A stretch of 64,000 nucleotides of DNA, taken from NCBI GenBank assembly GCA_947846985.1, contig CANTUZ010000014.1, positions 3,830,374 through 3,894,373 of the forward strand, given 5' to 3'. Source of the DNA: Fratercula arctica (lineage: Eukaryota; Chordata; Aves; Charadriiformes; Alcidae). A model generated the notes under the pieces. That model was not told the DNA's origin. It ran no database searches and saw only the letters and a list, made by a program, of their open reading frames with translations. The translations under genes were made by a program, and so were the position numbers. Numbering within the stretch: the first letter of the stretch is position 1; each line of letters starts with the position of its first letter. This document shows, piece by piece, positions 1-10,159 of the stretch.

Positions 1-325
1 ATAATGGGAATAGGGTCAGGAATGTGGTGGGAGAAGGGACACAGTGCTGGAAGGGATGGGGATGCTGTGGTGGGACAAATGATGGGGACACAGCGGGAGA
101 CGGGATGGGGATGTGGTGGGAGAAGGGATATTGTCTAAGTGGCAGAAGGGGTGGGAATGTGGTGGGACAAGGGATGGGGACGTGGTGGCAGAAGGACAGG
201 AACAGGGTGGGAGAAACGGGGACACAGCGGGAGAAGGAATGTTGTCACGGTGGCAGAAGGGATGGAGACAACGTGGGAGAAGGTTTGGGGCCACTATAGC
301 AGAAGGTTTGGGGACACAACCTGGC
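1..325. repeat. 23-bp G-rich minisatellite (ZNF intron type)
   Basis: Degenerate tandem units around GGGAGAAGGGATGGGGACG, alternating with TGGTGG or TGGCAG. The same family, in the mirrored orientation, fills the first intron of the + strand zinc-finger gene (about 12110-12770) and occurs at 18560-18810 and 21320-22190. Here it would be the first intron of the minus-strand copy whose first coding exon is at 446-551. The array runs off the left edge. Confidence 0.85.
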
Positions 326-445
326 ACAAGAGCCCTCCTTAGGGACAAAGAGCCACCACCCCCACGTGTCCCCAGACCCTTGTCCCCACCAAAGCCACCT
401 CCCAGCCACCATCCAACCCCCCGCCTTGTCCCCAGCGACTCTCAC

Positions 446-551
446 CCGGTGGCACCGCGCTGTCCCCCTTCCTCCTCGCGGTGTCCCCAGCGCCGGCCGT
501 GGGGAGCGGGACGAGGGGCGCAGCAGCGTCCTCCATGGCCGTCACCTCCAT
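446..551 (-). CDS. First coding exon of a third zinc-finger gene copy (partial)
   Basis: On the minus strand an ATG at 551 opens a 35-codon exon (begins MEVTAMEDAAAP, ends DSAVPP plus one base) that stops at a GTGAGAG donor just below 446. A CCCCTCTAG acceptor-like site lies about 10 bases upstream of the ATG. The exon has the same length and phase as those of the two zinc-finger genes at 11881-11986 (+) and 18930-19035 (-). The matching zinc-finger exon is not in the window and would lie to the left, past the minisatellite. It may be an intact gene or a stranded exon; this cannot be decided here. Confidence 0.6.
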
Positions 552-729
552 GGGGACAAGCCTAGAGGGGACAACCCAAACGCCGTCACCCCACTGGCCC
601 CCGGGGTGGGGGGTTTCCCCTAAAAAAAAAAAAAGGATTTCTGGGAAAAATGATGGGGGGTGAGGGGGGCCTGACCGATCACTGGGATGCAGGAGCTGGG
701 GATGGGCGTCTCCTGCTGTAGGGGATTTT

Positions 730-1090
730 GGGGAGGTCCCCACTCATCGGGGGCGTCCCACATCCCTCTAGTGACCCCTGTATCTGTCCAATGCCCCCCC
801 ACCCTTCTAACGTCTTCTATATCCCTCCAATACCCCCATATCTCTCCAATGCTATCCCCCCAACATGCCCCCCCCACCTCTCCAGTGACCCATTTCCCTC
901 CAATGTCCCCCTATATCCCCCCACATCCCCCTATATCCCCCCCACAGGGTTCCCCACCCCTCCAATGACCCCTATATCCCTCCAAAGCCCCCCCACACTC
1001 TCCCCCCCATACCCCCCTCTCTCTCTCTCCCTCCCCCGCGCCCCAACACCCCACACCTGCACCCCCCAAGCCCCCCACAACCCCCTGATC
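730..1090. repeat. Minisatellite of CTCCAATGACCCCTATATCC type
   Basis: Imperfect tandem copies of a roughly 30-40 base motif (CCCCTATATCCCTCCAATG and variants). The inverted counterpart lies at about 23040-23410. Each array is on the same side of a duplicated CpG-rich promoter block, so the array belongs to the duplicated unit. Confidence 0.75.
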
Positions 1091-1094
1091 CCCC

Positions 1095-1229
1095 ACAAAG
1101 CTTCCCCACCCAGAGCCCCGCCGCGGCCTAGTGTTTACCTCCCGCTCCTCCACACTGCCTCCACGGTCCGGCCCCACCGGAGGCGGAAGTACCCGACACC
1201 GCCCCGCCCTCCTCCTCCCGCCGTACAAT
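1095..1229. promoter_or_regulatory. CpG-rich, possibly bidirectional promoter (copy A)
   Basis: GC-rich block with an ETS-like GGCGGAAG core at about 1185 immediately upstream of the ATG at 1230. Read on the minus strand, 1131-1195 ends in GAG followed by a GTAAAC donor, which matches the block at 22850-22910 just 5' of SH3BP5L. This suggests a duplicated head-to-head promoter: one side serves the small exon at 1230, the other a non-coding first exon of SH3BP5L type. No TATA box is visible. Confidence 0.5.
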
Positions 1230-1310
1230 ATGGCGGCTCCATGCGCCCCGCTAGCCCCCGTCGTCTCCGCTGCCTGCTCTGTGCTCGGAGGCCACATGCT
1301 GGGCGCGGAG
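1230..1310 (+). CDS. Short first coding exon (MAAPCAP...), gene unknown, copy A
   Basis: ATG at 1230 opens 27 codons (MAAPCAPLAP... ending GGHMLGAE) to a consensus GTGAGTCC donor, phase 0. A diverged 28-codon version lies on the minus strand at 22735-22818 with the same ending LMLGAE and donor. Conservation of ATG, frame and donor in two copies argues for a real exon. I do not recognise the gene. In each copy the next gene downstream in the same direction is a zinc-finger gene (11881 here, 19035 in copy B), but joining this phase-0 exon to that exon through its upstream acceptor would put the fingers out of frame. It may therefore be an alternative 5' exon or belong to another gene. Confidence 0.45.
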
Positions 1311-2615
1311 GTGAGTCCTGGGGAGCAAGAAGCCGCCGGGTGGGGGAGTCCCGGGGAAACGAGGAGAAGTCTGAACCCGCTGCTCCTCACGGTGGGGTGG
1401 GGAAATGGTGGTAGGGGAGGCTGCCGCCATCTTATGTTACGGTGCTGCCGTCACCGCGCCTCAAAATGGCGGCCGCTGTCTGGAACCGCCATTAAAGTGC
1501 TTCGGCCCCGTTTATAACGTCCCCCTCCCGGGGACATTTCGGTCTTTGTGGTCTCCCCGGCATGTACCGGGGTGGGGGGGTGATGAGGGGGATCCCTTCT
1601 TTAACCCAGCAACCCCCCCAAAATGAGTGCGAGCGCCCCAAGTTGGGTGGGGGCGGTGGGTGCTAAGGGGTGGGGGGCGACACCCCAAATCATCCCAGGG
1701 GTGGGGGGCTGCGATGGCGGACCCCTAAATGATCCCTGGAGGCGAGGTTTGAGACTCCCCCCAGCACACCTCAATGACCCCCAGCCCCACACAATGTCTG
1801 CCCCCCCCCCAGTTTTGGGGTGCCAGGGCAGCCCCTAAAGCCAGAGTAAGGATTGGGGGCGGGGGGGTGTGTGTCTAGCTCCATGGGTTACCCCCCCCAA
1901 TTTTCACCTTGCCCCCCCTTTTCTCCCACCACATGTTCAATGGGACACCCCCCCCCCCAACCACGGATGGAGCCGGCAAAGGACCCACCACCGCCCCAAA
2001 ACCGGGAGGAGATGGGTGACACCCCCCCCCCCAACAAGTGGGTTTTTATGGGGTTGGGGGGGGCTTTGGGCTGTTGTGTCGTCCCTGCCCAGGCTCTGTC
2101 CCCCCCATCACCCCACTGTGGCATCTTTTACAGGCATGGGGGGACCCCCACATCCCACCCACCTCCCCCAAGAGAAGCCAAAACAGGGGGTTTGGGGGTG
2201 TCGCTCCCCCCCAGGCTGCCCCTTATGGATGTCGAAATGGGGGGTTTGGGGGTGGCACATGGAGGGGGAAACCCCTACATTTGTGGAAAAAAAAAATATT
2301 AGTAATTATTCAACCTATATCTGACATTGGAAGACCCACAGGGGTGAAGAACTTGATGGATATGGGGGGGGGCAGAGGGGGGGGCTATTGCCCAATTCCC
2401 CCGGTGGCCAGAGAGGGGCTGGGGGCCACCTGTCCCTGGGGGCTCTGATGGGTTCCTGGGGGAGCCTGGTCCCACCATGGCTTTCCTGGGTGGGGGGGGG
2501 GTTGGTCCCACTCCAGGACCCCCCTCAACGTTCCCCATCTCCATCTGTGGGCACCGGAGCTTCCGTTCTCCAGGGGGGGGGATGTCATTCAGTGGGAGCT
2601 GCTTCTGCTTTTCTT
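1311..2615. other. Intronic/intergenic GC-rich DNA, no gene seen
   Basis: From 1415 to about 1505 the sequence is the inverted match of 22560-22640, with ATGGCGGC motifs and a CCGCCATCTT block (YY1-like). The rest holds long G and C runs and short repeats without a credible exon. An AT-rich patch lies near 2285-2330. Confidence 0.5.
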
Positions 2616-2617
2616 GG

Positions 2618-2932
2618 AATGGTAGAGGTTGGAATGAACCTTTGGAGGTCATCTTGTCCACACCCCCCCCCCCCCTCCCCCACCACCAGAGCAGGTGGTG
2701 CAGGAACGCATCCAGGCGGGTTTGGAATGTCTCCGGAGATGGAGACCCCACCACCTCTCTGGGCAGCCTGTGCCAGGGCTCTGCCACCCTCAAAGTCAAG
2801 AAGTTTCTTCTCATGTTGAGAAGGAACTTCCTCGAGTCCAGTTTGTGCCCGTTACCTCTCGTCTTGTCACTGGGCGCCACCGAGAAGAGTCTGTCCCATC
2901 CTCTTGGTACTCTTTGGATATTGCTAAGTGTT
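2618..2932 (-). mobile_element. CR1 LINE 3' fragment
   Basis: Read on the + strand this is the reverse complement of a CR1 tail: a GGTTGGAATGAACC-like block, then GGGCAGCCTGTGCCAGGGCTCT and a GTTGAGAAGGAACTTCCTC-like block, all well-known CR1 sequence. The element is 5'-truncated and old. Confidence 0.85.
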
Positions 2933-2934
2933 GA

Positions 2935-3690
2935 CCATAGAATCATCGAATTGTTATGGTTGGGAGAGACCTTCAAGACCATCGAGTCCAACCGTTGAAG
3001 GGTTGGATGATGAAGTCCCCTCTCAGTCTTCCCTTCTCCGGGCTAACCAGTCCCAGGGCTCTCAGCCTTTCCTCAGCAGAGATGTCCTCCAGTCCCTTGA
3101 TGGTCTTCGTAGCCCCCCACTGGACTGTCTCCAGTAGTTCCCGGTCCTTCTTGAACTGGGGAGCCCAGAACTGGACCCAGTACTCCAGCTGTGGCCTCAG
3201 CAGGGCAGAGGATGACCTCCCTTGAGGTTCTCCACGCTCTTCTTGATGCCCCCCAGGAGACCAATGGCCTTCTTACTGGCTCATGGGCAACTTGGTGTCC
3301 ACCAGGACTCCCCGTTCCCTCTCCAGCAGGTCAGCCCCCAACCTGTACTGGTCCATGGAGTTGTTGCTCCTGAGGTTGAACTCCATGAGATTCCTCTCCA
3401 GCCTGTCCAGGCCCCTGCTGGGTGGTGACATGGCCTTGTGGTGTGTCACCCACTGCTCCCAGCCGTGTGTCACCAGCAAACATCTCCATGAAGTTCCTCT
3501 CCAGCCTGTCCAGGTGTCACTGGGTGGTGGCACGGCCTTCTGGTGTGTCACCCACTGCTCCCAGCTGTGTGTCACCGGCAAATGTCTCCCTGAGGTTCCT
3601 CTCCGCCATCTCTCCAGCCTGTCCAGGTGTCACTGGGTGGTGGCACGGCCTTCTGGTGTGTCACCCACTGCTATAAAACTTCACACAGGA
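2935..3690 (-). mobile_element. CR1 LINE fragment with internal tandem repeat
   Basis: Starts with ATAGAATCATCGAATTGTTA and GTTGGGAGAGACC, the reverse complement of a CR1 3' end. It continues with blocks such as TCTCCGGGCTAACCAG and CAGCTGTGGCCTCAGCAGGG. From about 3410 to 3670 a unit of roughly 120 bases (TGGTGTGTCACCCACTGCTCC ... CTCTCCAGCCTGTCCAGG) is repeated about three times inside the element. Confidence 0.85.
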
Positions 3691-4540
3691 CCTGTTCCAA
3701 GGGGGAAAAACACCTGTCTGTTGGCAAGGGTAAATGTTTATGAGGGATGTCCCGGCCAAATTGAGTCCCGTGAGTGCAGCTTTTATCCCGGAATAAATCC
3801 GCAGGGACGTCTTCACCTCCATCGAGGTGCTCAAAGCCTCATCCAGCCGGACTCGGGATGTTTCCAGGCACCTCCCGCCTCTCCAGCAACCTGTGTGTCT
3901 CACTCCCCCCTCGGCACAGACAACTTCTTCCTCAAATCTGATCTAAATATACCTCATTTTTAGAACTTTCTAGCTTTTGGCTGCAAACCCACGTTCCGAA
4001 TGACTAACAGCCGCGCTAACAATTAGCAGTGATTGCTGAACCCGGCGAGGCGCGGCTCTTTGTGCCTCACTGCTGCCGCTTTCCCCATTGATCCCGGCTG
4101 CCTCCAGGCCATTTAATGCCAAGTTAATTAATTAACGAGGCCGGTTTTCCCTGCAGTTCATCATGCCCAACACCAGGAAGTTTTCAGCAGCGTGTCACTG
4201 GCGGCATTTGAGGGTTTTTTTCAGGTGGATTCTTTACCCTCCACCTGCGGCTCCCCAGCAGCAAAATCCCGCTTTCCAGGGCCGGGCCCACCTTTAATTT
4301 GCTTTATTTCATACCAAAATCCGCAGGAAAACTCCCCGGCCTCGGGGACTCGGGGCACACCTCATCAAATACCGCACCGGGGAGGGAAAGGGGGGCTCCG
4401 GCACCCTGCGCTGGCCGCCGGGGGGCGGGGGGGGGGCTAAAAATCACCGAGTTTCCACCCAAAACGGCCGGTGAAGAACGGCCATTATGGTGCCGCGGCG
4501 GGGCGAGACCCCGTTTCCGGTCAGCTGTCCCTCAAGCCAT
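3691..4540. other. Upstream flank of the lectin gene, no gene seen
   Basis: Unique sequence with moderate GC. It becomes CpG-rich from about 4330 towards the promoter at 4550-4660. No reading frame with coding character or paired splice sites was found. Confidence 0.5.
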
Positions 4541-4554
4541 ACCGGATGGCCCAC

Positions 4555-4690
4555 TGCGATTGGCTGAACCTGCCGCCACTCCTCGTCCTTGCGGCCTGAT
4601 TGGCCGGAGCGGGGTGCCAGGGGTATAAATAGCCTGCGCTTGCCTTCACCGCGCGTAGAGCGGTGGGGGGACTGGAGCCGAGGGGTGCAA
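4555..4690 (+). promoter_or_regulatory. TATA/CCAAT core promoter of the C-type lectin gene
   Basis: Two inverted CCAAT boxes (GATTGGCTGA near 4557 and TGATTGGCCGG near 4596) precede a TATAAATAG box at 4624-4632. Transcription would start about 4650-4660. A short untranslated exon could end at GTGCAA/GTAGGT near 4688. Directly downstream, about 4695-4755, an 18-base GC-rich unit (GGGCCGCGGGCGCTGCT) is repeated about four times. Confidence 0.65.
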
Positions 4691-5857
4691 GTAGGTGCTG
4701 GGCCGCGGGCGCTGCTGGGCCGCGGGCGCTGCTGGGCCGCGGGCTCTGCTGGGCCGCGTCGTCGTCGGATGCTGGGGCCCGTCCGCTCGGTGCGGGGCTG
4801 CGGGGGGCTGTGGGGGAGGGAGCCCGGCGGGATGGCGCTCCCCGTGCGCCCCCGCTCTTCATTGCTGGGTTCTGTGCGGGGCCGGGGAGCCGCTCCCCCC
4901 GCAGGGCCCCGCTGCTGCCCGGAGCTCCGCCGGCTGAGCTGAGGCTCCCCCGCTGGCTCCGGCCCCGGGGCTCCCTGGGGCTGCGCTGGGTTCCTGGGAG
5001 GGCCTGGTGCCGCCGGGGCTTTCCTGGGCGGGGGGTCCGGCTCCAGGCCCCCCCCTCTGCACAGTCCCCGTCTCTATCCGCGGGCGGCGGAGCATCCATC
5101 CTCCGGGCGGGTTGTTTGGGGAGGAGCCGCTTTTGGTTTTCCGGGCCAGAAGTCAGAGCGTGGGTTATGAATCGCTCAAAGCAGTCGATTTCGCAGGCAG
5201 AGACCCCCGGGCCGCAGGTGCTGCTTTGTACAAACCCGCAGGAGCGGCTCCGGGGGGAGCAGCCCCGTGCCCTTGGGCAGACGGGGCCTCTCTCGCCGCT
5301 CTCCTGTGCCGGGCGTTGGCATTGGCCTGCCAGGGTGGAGAGCTGGTGCTCCAGCAGCTGCTGGCGGTTGGGGCTCCTGCCTTGGCTGGTGGAGCCCGGG
5401 GCGGGGGGGCTCAGCTGGGTGGGTTGGGCTGGAGGGGGATGTCAAGACCTGGGCCTGATTCTCCCTCATCTGCCTTCTGCCCTCCTTCACCCGGACAGCA
5501 GCGACCGTCCCCAGGGTGCTGGCCCTGCTGGGGTCCAAGGGCTGGTCCCTGAGCTCCCTGCGGCTGCGTTTGTCTCCCCGGGTGTTGGGAACAGGCTGCA
5601 GCGTCCCAGAGGGAGAAGGGACAGGGCTTCCCTGGCATCGCATTCCTGAGCCTGGGTGTCACTGTAGGGTCCTGACTGCTCTGTGACAGCCAGGCCTGGT
5701 GCCAGTCAGCCAACGGGATTGAACATCCCGCTGTACCGCGTCGCCTTCTCTGCCGTCTCCTGACCATGAAGAGAGCGGGGGCGGTGGAACTGGATCTAGG
5801 CCTGGCTTGAAAGATCCTGCTTGTGGTGAGCAAAGTGACTTCACTTTTCAGGGTGCC

Positions 5858-7479
5858 ATGGGAGAGAGGAACAGAACCTGCTTCAACAATAGGAGCGTGA
5901 AAGAGCCTCTGTGTCTCCAGGATGGAGAAACATCCACCCACCCAGAGGTCCCTAGGACTGTGTGGAGAAGGACACTCGGAAGAGTCCTGGGTGAGTGCAG
6001 GGCCACCTCTGTGGCCTGTCGGGAGGGGACAGTGTCCCCGTGGCAGTGTGACCTCATGAGGGCTGTGGCTGGCAAGTGTGAGGCTTCTTCCAGCTGTCTG
6101 GGAAAGGGGCTTGTGTTCTGCTGGGTCCTCCCTGGGGGGCTGTAGCAGCCCCCCCATCTCTCTCTGTCTGGCAGCTCTCCTGCTGCGGGCTGTCCCCCAG
6201 TGTCTGTGGGGTGACAGCCTTGTCCCTGCCCTGTGTGACTGTCCCTTGCTGCCAGCTGGGCATGGCCCGATGGCAGTTCCTGGGTCCGGGGAGGGGATTG
6301 AGAAGCTGCAGCTGAGTGTGTGTGGGGTACAAGGGTGTGGGGGGTCCCTCCCATGTTCCCTGGGCAGCTGGGGGTGGTGGGGCTGGGAGGGGACAGCACC
6401 GTCCTCACCCCGAGTGGCTCTTTCCCCCTCCAGGCAAGTGTCCCACACTCCATCCAGTGTGGGGGGTGGTGCTGGTGGCTCTGGTCCTGGCTCTGGCCGC
6501 GGCTGTTGCTGTACTCTCAGGTAAGGGAGGAGCGGCTGCCTCCTTCCCTGCCCCGCAGGGCTGTGTCCCCTGGTCCCTGCGGAGCCCAATCCTCTGCCCT
6601 TCTCCCCTTCCCTCTGCAGCCAGAAGATGTGGAGTGGATCCAGCTCTGCCTGTGGCTCCGATGCTGGCCTGTCCTGAGGGCTGGAACGTGCACCGCAATG
6701 TCTGCTACTACTTCTCAAAGGACGAGGGGAGCTGGGAGTGGAGCCAGGAGCAGTGCTCCTCGCACGGGGCCTCGCTGGCCATGCCCAAGAGCCAGGAGGA
6801 AAGGGTGAGTGAGGGGCTGTTGTGGCTGCGTGGGGGTTTGGGGGGGTTCCTGGGCTGGGTGCAGAGGCCGGGGTTGGAGCGGAGCTGTGTCAGAGCAGGA
6901 GCAAGAGCGCTGGCCGGGCTGGTGAGCTCCTGCAGCAGCTCTGGAGCTTGTTGGAGCAGGCGTGGGGTGGGAGCTGCTGCCATCCCGGGGCCCGGGCTGC
7001 CTGCAAGGGGCAGGGATCAGCGTGGGGCTGGGAGAGGGACTGTTGTGGGACTGGCAGCAGCTCCTGACGCTTGGCTTCTCTCTTTGCCCAGGAGTTCCTC
7101 TGGCGCCACAAGGGTGACCCTGTCTATTGGCTTGGGCTGCGGAGACGGGGCGAGTGCCTGGAGTGGGTGGATGGCAGCAGCTTCAACCAGACGTGAGTCC
7201 CGTTGGGAGCGGGGGCCGTGGGGAGACCGTCCTGCGGTGGGACGGGCAGGGCCCTGGTGGGACGTGTCTGCTGGGGCTGTCCCTCGCAGGCAGCCCTTGT
7301 CTCCTCCTGCTGCTTGAGGGGACAGCCGCGACCCCCACGGTGCCAGCGGTGTCTGTGCTGCTTGTTGCAGGTTTGTGGTGCACGGGGAAGGAGCGTGTGC
7401 GTATTTGTACGACGGGGCCGTTGCGAGTGCAGGCTGCTCCCAGTCACGGCCATACATCTGCAGCAGGCCCAAGAGATGA
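5858..7479 (+). CDS. Type II C-type lectin-like receptor (CLEC2/NK-type)
   Basis: Five coding exons join in phase: 5858-5990, 6434-6520, 6620-6804, 7092-7192 and 7371-7479, all with GT/AG borders, giving 204 aa. Residues 1-50 are cytoplasmic, with no tyrosine and so no ITIM. About 52-71 form a transmembrane helix (VWGVVLVALVLALAAAVAVL). The C-type lectin domain starts near residue 91 (CPEGWN, CYYF) and continues with WLGL-like YWLGLRR and the closing cysteines in GACAYLY, AGCSQS and YICSRP. The calcium-site EPN/QPD and WND motifs are absent, as in NKC-type lectins that bind protein ligands. One sequon, NQT, lies in the ectodomain. It is probably a surface ligand or receptor of lymphoid/NK biology, similar to the MHC-linked lectins of birds. 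An upstream ATG at 5766 is followed by an in-frame stop, so 5858 is preferred. Confidence 0.85.
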
Positions 7480-7920
7480 TGGAGAAAGGACTTTTCCGTG
7501 GTGGGGACTCAGAACTTCACCTCTTGCACTGGCGGGGAGCTCTGCGTGGATGTCCCTCCCTCAGCTGCTGCTCCGCTTCCTCCTGGTCTCGGCAGAAACG
7601 CGCTGCCAGCCCTCCTGTGACAGTCCTGCGTGTCGGGAGACGTGTCGGGAGCTGCCAACTGCTGCCTGCACCGGGACCTCGAGCCTGCAAGCACTTTCTT
7701 TCCACGACTGCCATGTAACTTATTTTGCTCCTCTTGCACATCACACTTGGTGCTCCTTTTCTACTGCTTTTAAAATTTATTATTGTATATTTTTAAAATT
7801 CAGTATTATACATGTTTGAAAATGTGTTATAATGTGTTTTTAAAATTTATTATTACACATTTTAGAGCATGTCATTCTATATTTTTTAAATACATAATAA
7901 TTTTTAATTCTATTTTTAAA
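7480..7920. other. Lectin 3' region, AT-rich tail
   Basis: Follows the lectin stop codon. From about 7765 it is markedly AT-rich (repeats of TTTTAAAATTTATTATT), unlike the GC-rich surroundings. No canonical AATAAA was seen on the + strand, although the AT-rich stretch is a plausible polyadenylation zone. Confidence 0.45.
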
Positions 7921-7964
7921 ATGTGCTGTTACGACCACGGAGGGGTGTGTTAGGGATAACAGAG

Positions 7965-8270
7965 GATGCTCCGAGTGAGACACGACGGAAAACCCACCCG
8001 TTGGACCGAGCCCAGCCTTACGTGCCGAGAAAAAGGAGCGAGGTCCTGTCGCCGCAGAAACCGCACGCGTATCCGCGAGCGCCCGCCCGGACCTTCGGAG
8101 GAGGAAACACCCGAGGAGGGAGCGCAGCGCCGTGGTCGCGTTACCAGCCCGCCGGCGGCGGCGAAGCTGGAGCGTGAGTCTGGTGAGGATCGCTGCCTGT
8201 GCTTGGCCACGCGTGCGGCCGTTCCGGCCCGTATTTTTTCCGCCCCATCTGGCGTGGGGTTGTTGCGTGG
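7965..8270. promoter_or_regulatory. CpG-dense island without an assigned gene
   Basis: High CpG density (CGCACGCGTATCCGCGAGCG and similar) over about 300 bases, with a GTGAGTCTGG donor-like site near 8172. This could be an orphan promoter with a first exon, or the CpG-rich end of the element described at 8310-9420. Confidence 0.35.
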
Positions 8271-8309
8271 AGAGGGGCAAAGAGGTTTTGGCAGAAGATA
8301 AACCCCCTT

Positions 8310-9425
8310 GTGTTCTGGCACTCCTCACCGAGGTGGGAGGCTCGGTGGCGGCTGGGTTTAAATTCTGAGTGATGCCCAATTCAGCACTATCAGTCCAATC
8401 GCGTTTGATATGTATTAAACTATTACGGTTTGGATACACTGATAGTGGACGGCACCTTCAGTCTAGTCGTGCTCGTGAACCAGCACGGCCACTCTCGAGT
8501 CTTTGGTCGCGTTCAACGAGGAACCGAAACGACCAGCTACTTAAACAGTGCGGTTTATTTAAACACCAGATAGATAGGTTCTTAGGCTTGCCGGTGAGAA
8601 ATACACCGTCTGCAAAGCACGTGCAAATGAAAGTATTAGTACACCTATCAACCGTGCGACAAAGTTATAAACGATACCTGGCCTGGCTATAAATGTAGGA
8701 AAGAGATTCTCTAGAGAAATTTCCAAGTTTCCCGGGAGAGCAGTCGGTATAATCTAAGTCTTACCCGAAGGCGTCCCTGCGGGGGGGGAGGAAAGGCACA
8801 GCCCGTCGACTGATCCCGGGAGTCAGCGATGGAGTTCTCCTCGACTTGTTCGCGATGGCGTCTTCCCCGGGTATCCCCCCTCTCTCGGGCTATTTTTATA
8901 CTCTTTGTTATCTTCAAGGTGGAGTTTGAGTGACTTCAGTCGTAAATACTTTAATTAGGATTGGCGTAAAATTCTCTCGCTTCACATTTAAAGGTAGAGT
9001 TTACGAAAAGTTCAGGGCGCAGGCTCAAGAAGGAGTGGTCGCACCTTGGAGGCGGGTGGCCTTTGGGATGGAGGTGTGTTTTGGTATTAGAATGTCGTCA
9101 TCATGAGCAAAGTTCTCACAAAGGACAGCATTTCATCACAATTTGACAAAATGTTGGCTCCGAGTATCGAGCGGGCAGCTAATTGGCAGCTCCTCTGTTT
9201 CATGGTAGCGTCCCGTTCCCGTATCTGCTGTCCATCGTAAGGTAAAGCCACGGAATAATTGCATCCCGCCCCGTACCTCGTGTAGCTTCACCAGCTCCTT
9301 CTCAGGGAACCGCGGATGTTGTATTCTTCATGCCGGCTGCGGCTGTTTTCTACCTCAGAAGCCTCTTGGTTTTATGCTTTTCCCTAATGTGTGAGCAGTG
9401 CTGCACTGCTGGATTTTTAGCCGAT
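8310..9425 (-). mobile_element. Candidate retroviral LTR-like or other low-GC insertion
   Basis: A block of about 1.1 kb has base composition and CpG pattern unlike either flank. On the minus strand it has a TTTAAATAAACCGCACTG segment (8555-8575) that resembles an LTR polyadenylation signal. It shares no segment with the other LTRs of the window. I cannot name the family, and direct repeats at the ends were not established. An open frame of 107 codons at 8369-8692 (+) shows no recognisable motif. Confidence 0.3.
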
Positions 9426-9599
9426 TTAGTCATTATTCCTCAGGGACGTGAGGGGGCCGTCTCGGGCCGGAGAGAGACGTGAGCGCACTTCGAGGATACA
9501 GGGGACGCCCTGAACCAGCGCTTCCCGCCCCCGTACCCATGCGGCTCCTCCTCGTTGTCCCCCCGATCTAGGGGTTGGTAACAGTCTCCGGGGGAACTT

Positions 9600-9795
9600 C
9601 GGGGAACGTTTGGGAACCGCTTTGGTGGCACGTCCTTGTGGTGCGTCACCCCCTCCTCCCTGTTCAGCGTCACCACCAAACGTCCCCCCAGGTCCTTGAT
9701 GGAGACGTCGAGCAAGACTGGGCCGAGGGCTGACCCCCCCCCCGGGGCCCACTACTAGCCACGGGCCTCCAACTGGACCTTGTGTGTGGATCACA
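9600..9795 (-). mobile_element. Short CR1 LINE fragment
   Basis: The run TCCTTGATGGAGACGTCGAG, then ACTGGGCCGAGGGCTGACC and ACGGGCCTCCAACTGGA, is the reverse complement of the usual CR1 reverse-transcriptase 3' segment. It is heavily decayed. Confidence 0.55.
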
Positions 9796-10130
9796 GCGAT
9801 ATTTTTATATTAATAAAATCAATGAAATGGATGAAATTCTTTAAAGGGGAGATGGGTTGATCCCTCTCAGCTTTTGGGCTGCAAAGTGATGGAGAAACCT
9901 GTGGGTGCTGCCAGGTTGGTGTGTCCTCCCCCCCCCCCCCCCCCCCCCACCTCAAAATACCCTCCCCCCCAAAATACCCTCCCCCTGCTCCCGGTGGGTG
10001 CTGAAATTGGGGCATTTCCCCTCATTTTTATGTGGGTTGGGGCTTCGGACCCCCCCCAAGCCCCGCTTTTCCCCGAAAAAGTAGGATCTGCAGGAGCTCT
10101 GCCAACATCTGCTGCCCGGGGACCCAGCCC
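9796..10130. repeat. Inverted partner of 20330-20700
   Basis: CTCTCAGCTTTTGGGCTGCA and GTGATGGAGAAACCTGTGGG are mirrored at about 20600-20660. The C-rich runs and the CTGCAGGAGCTCTGCCA block are mirrored at about 20390-20560. The segment lies just outside the LTR on each side, so it belongs to the large inverted duplication. Confidence 0.65.
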
Positions 10131-10159
10131 CCCCCCTCCCCGAAACCAGCAGCTGAAGG

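Noticed and set aside
4663..5649. Long Ala/Gly/Arg-rich frame across the lectin promoter region
   Set aside because: CpG-rich DNA with few stop codons; it overlaps the TATA promoter, leader and first intron of the lectin gene.
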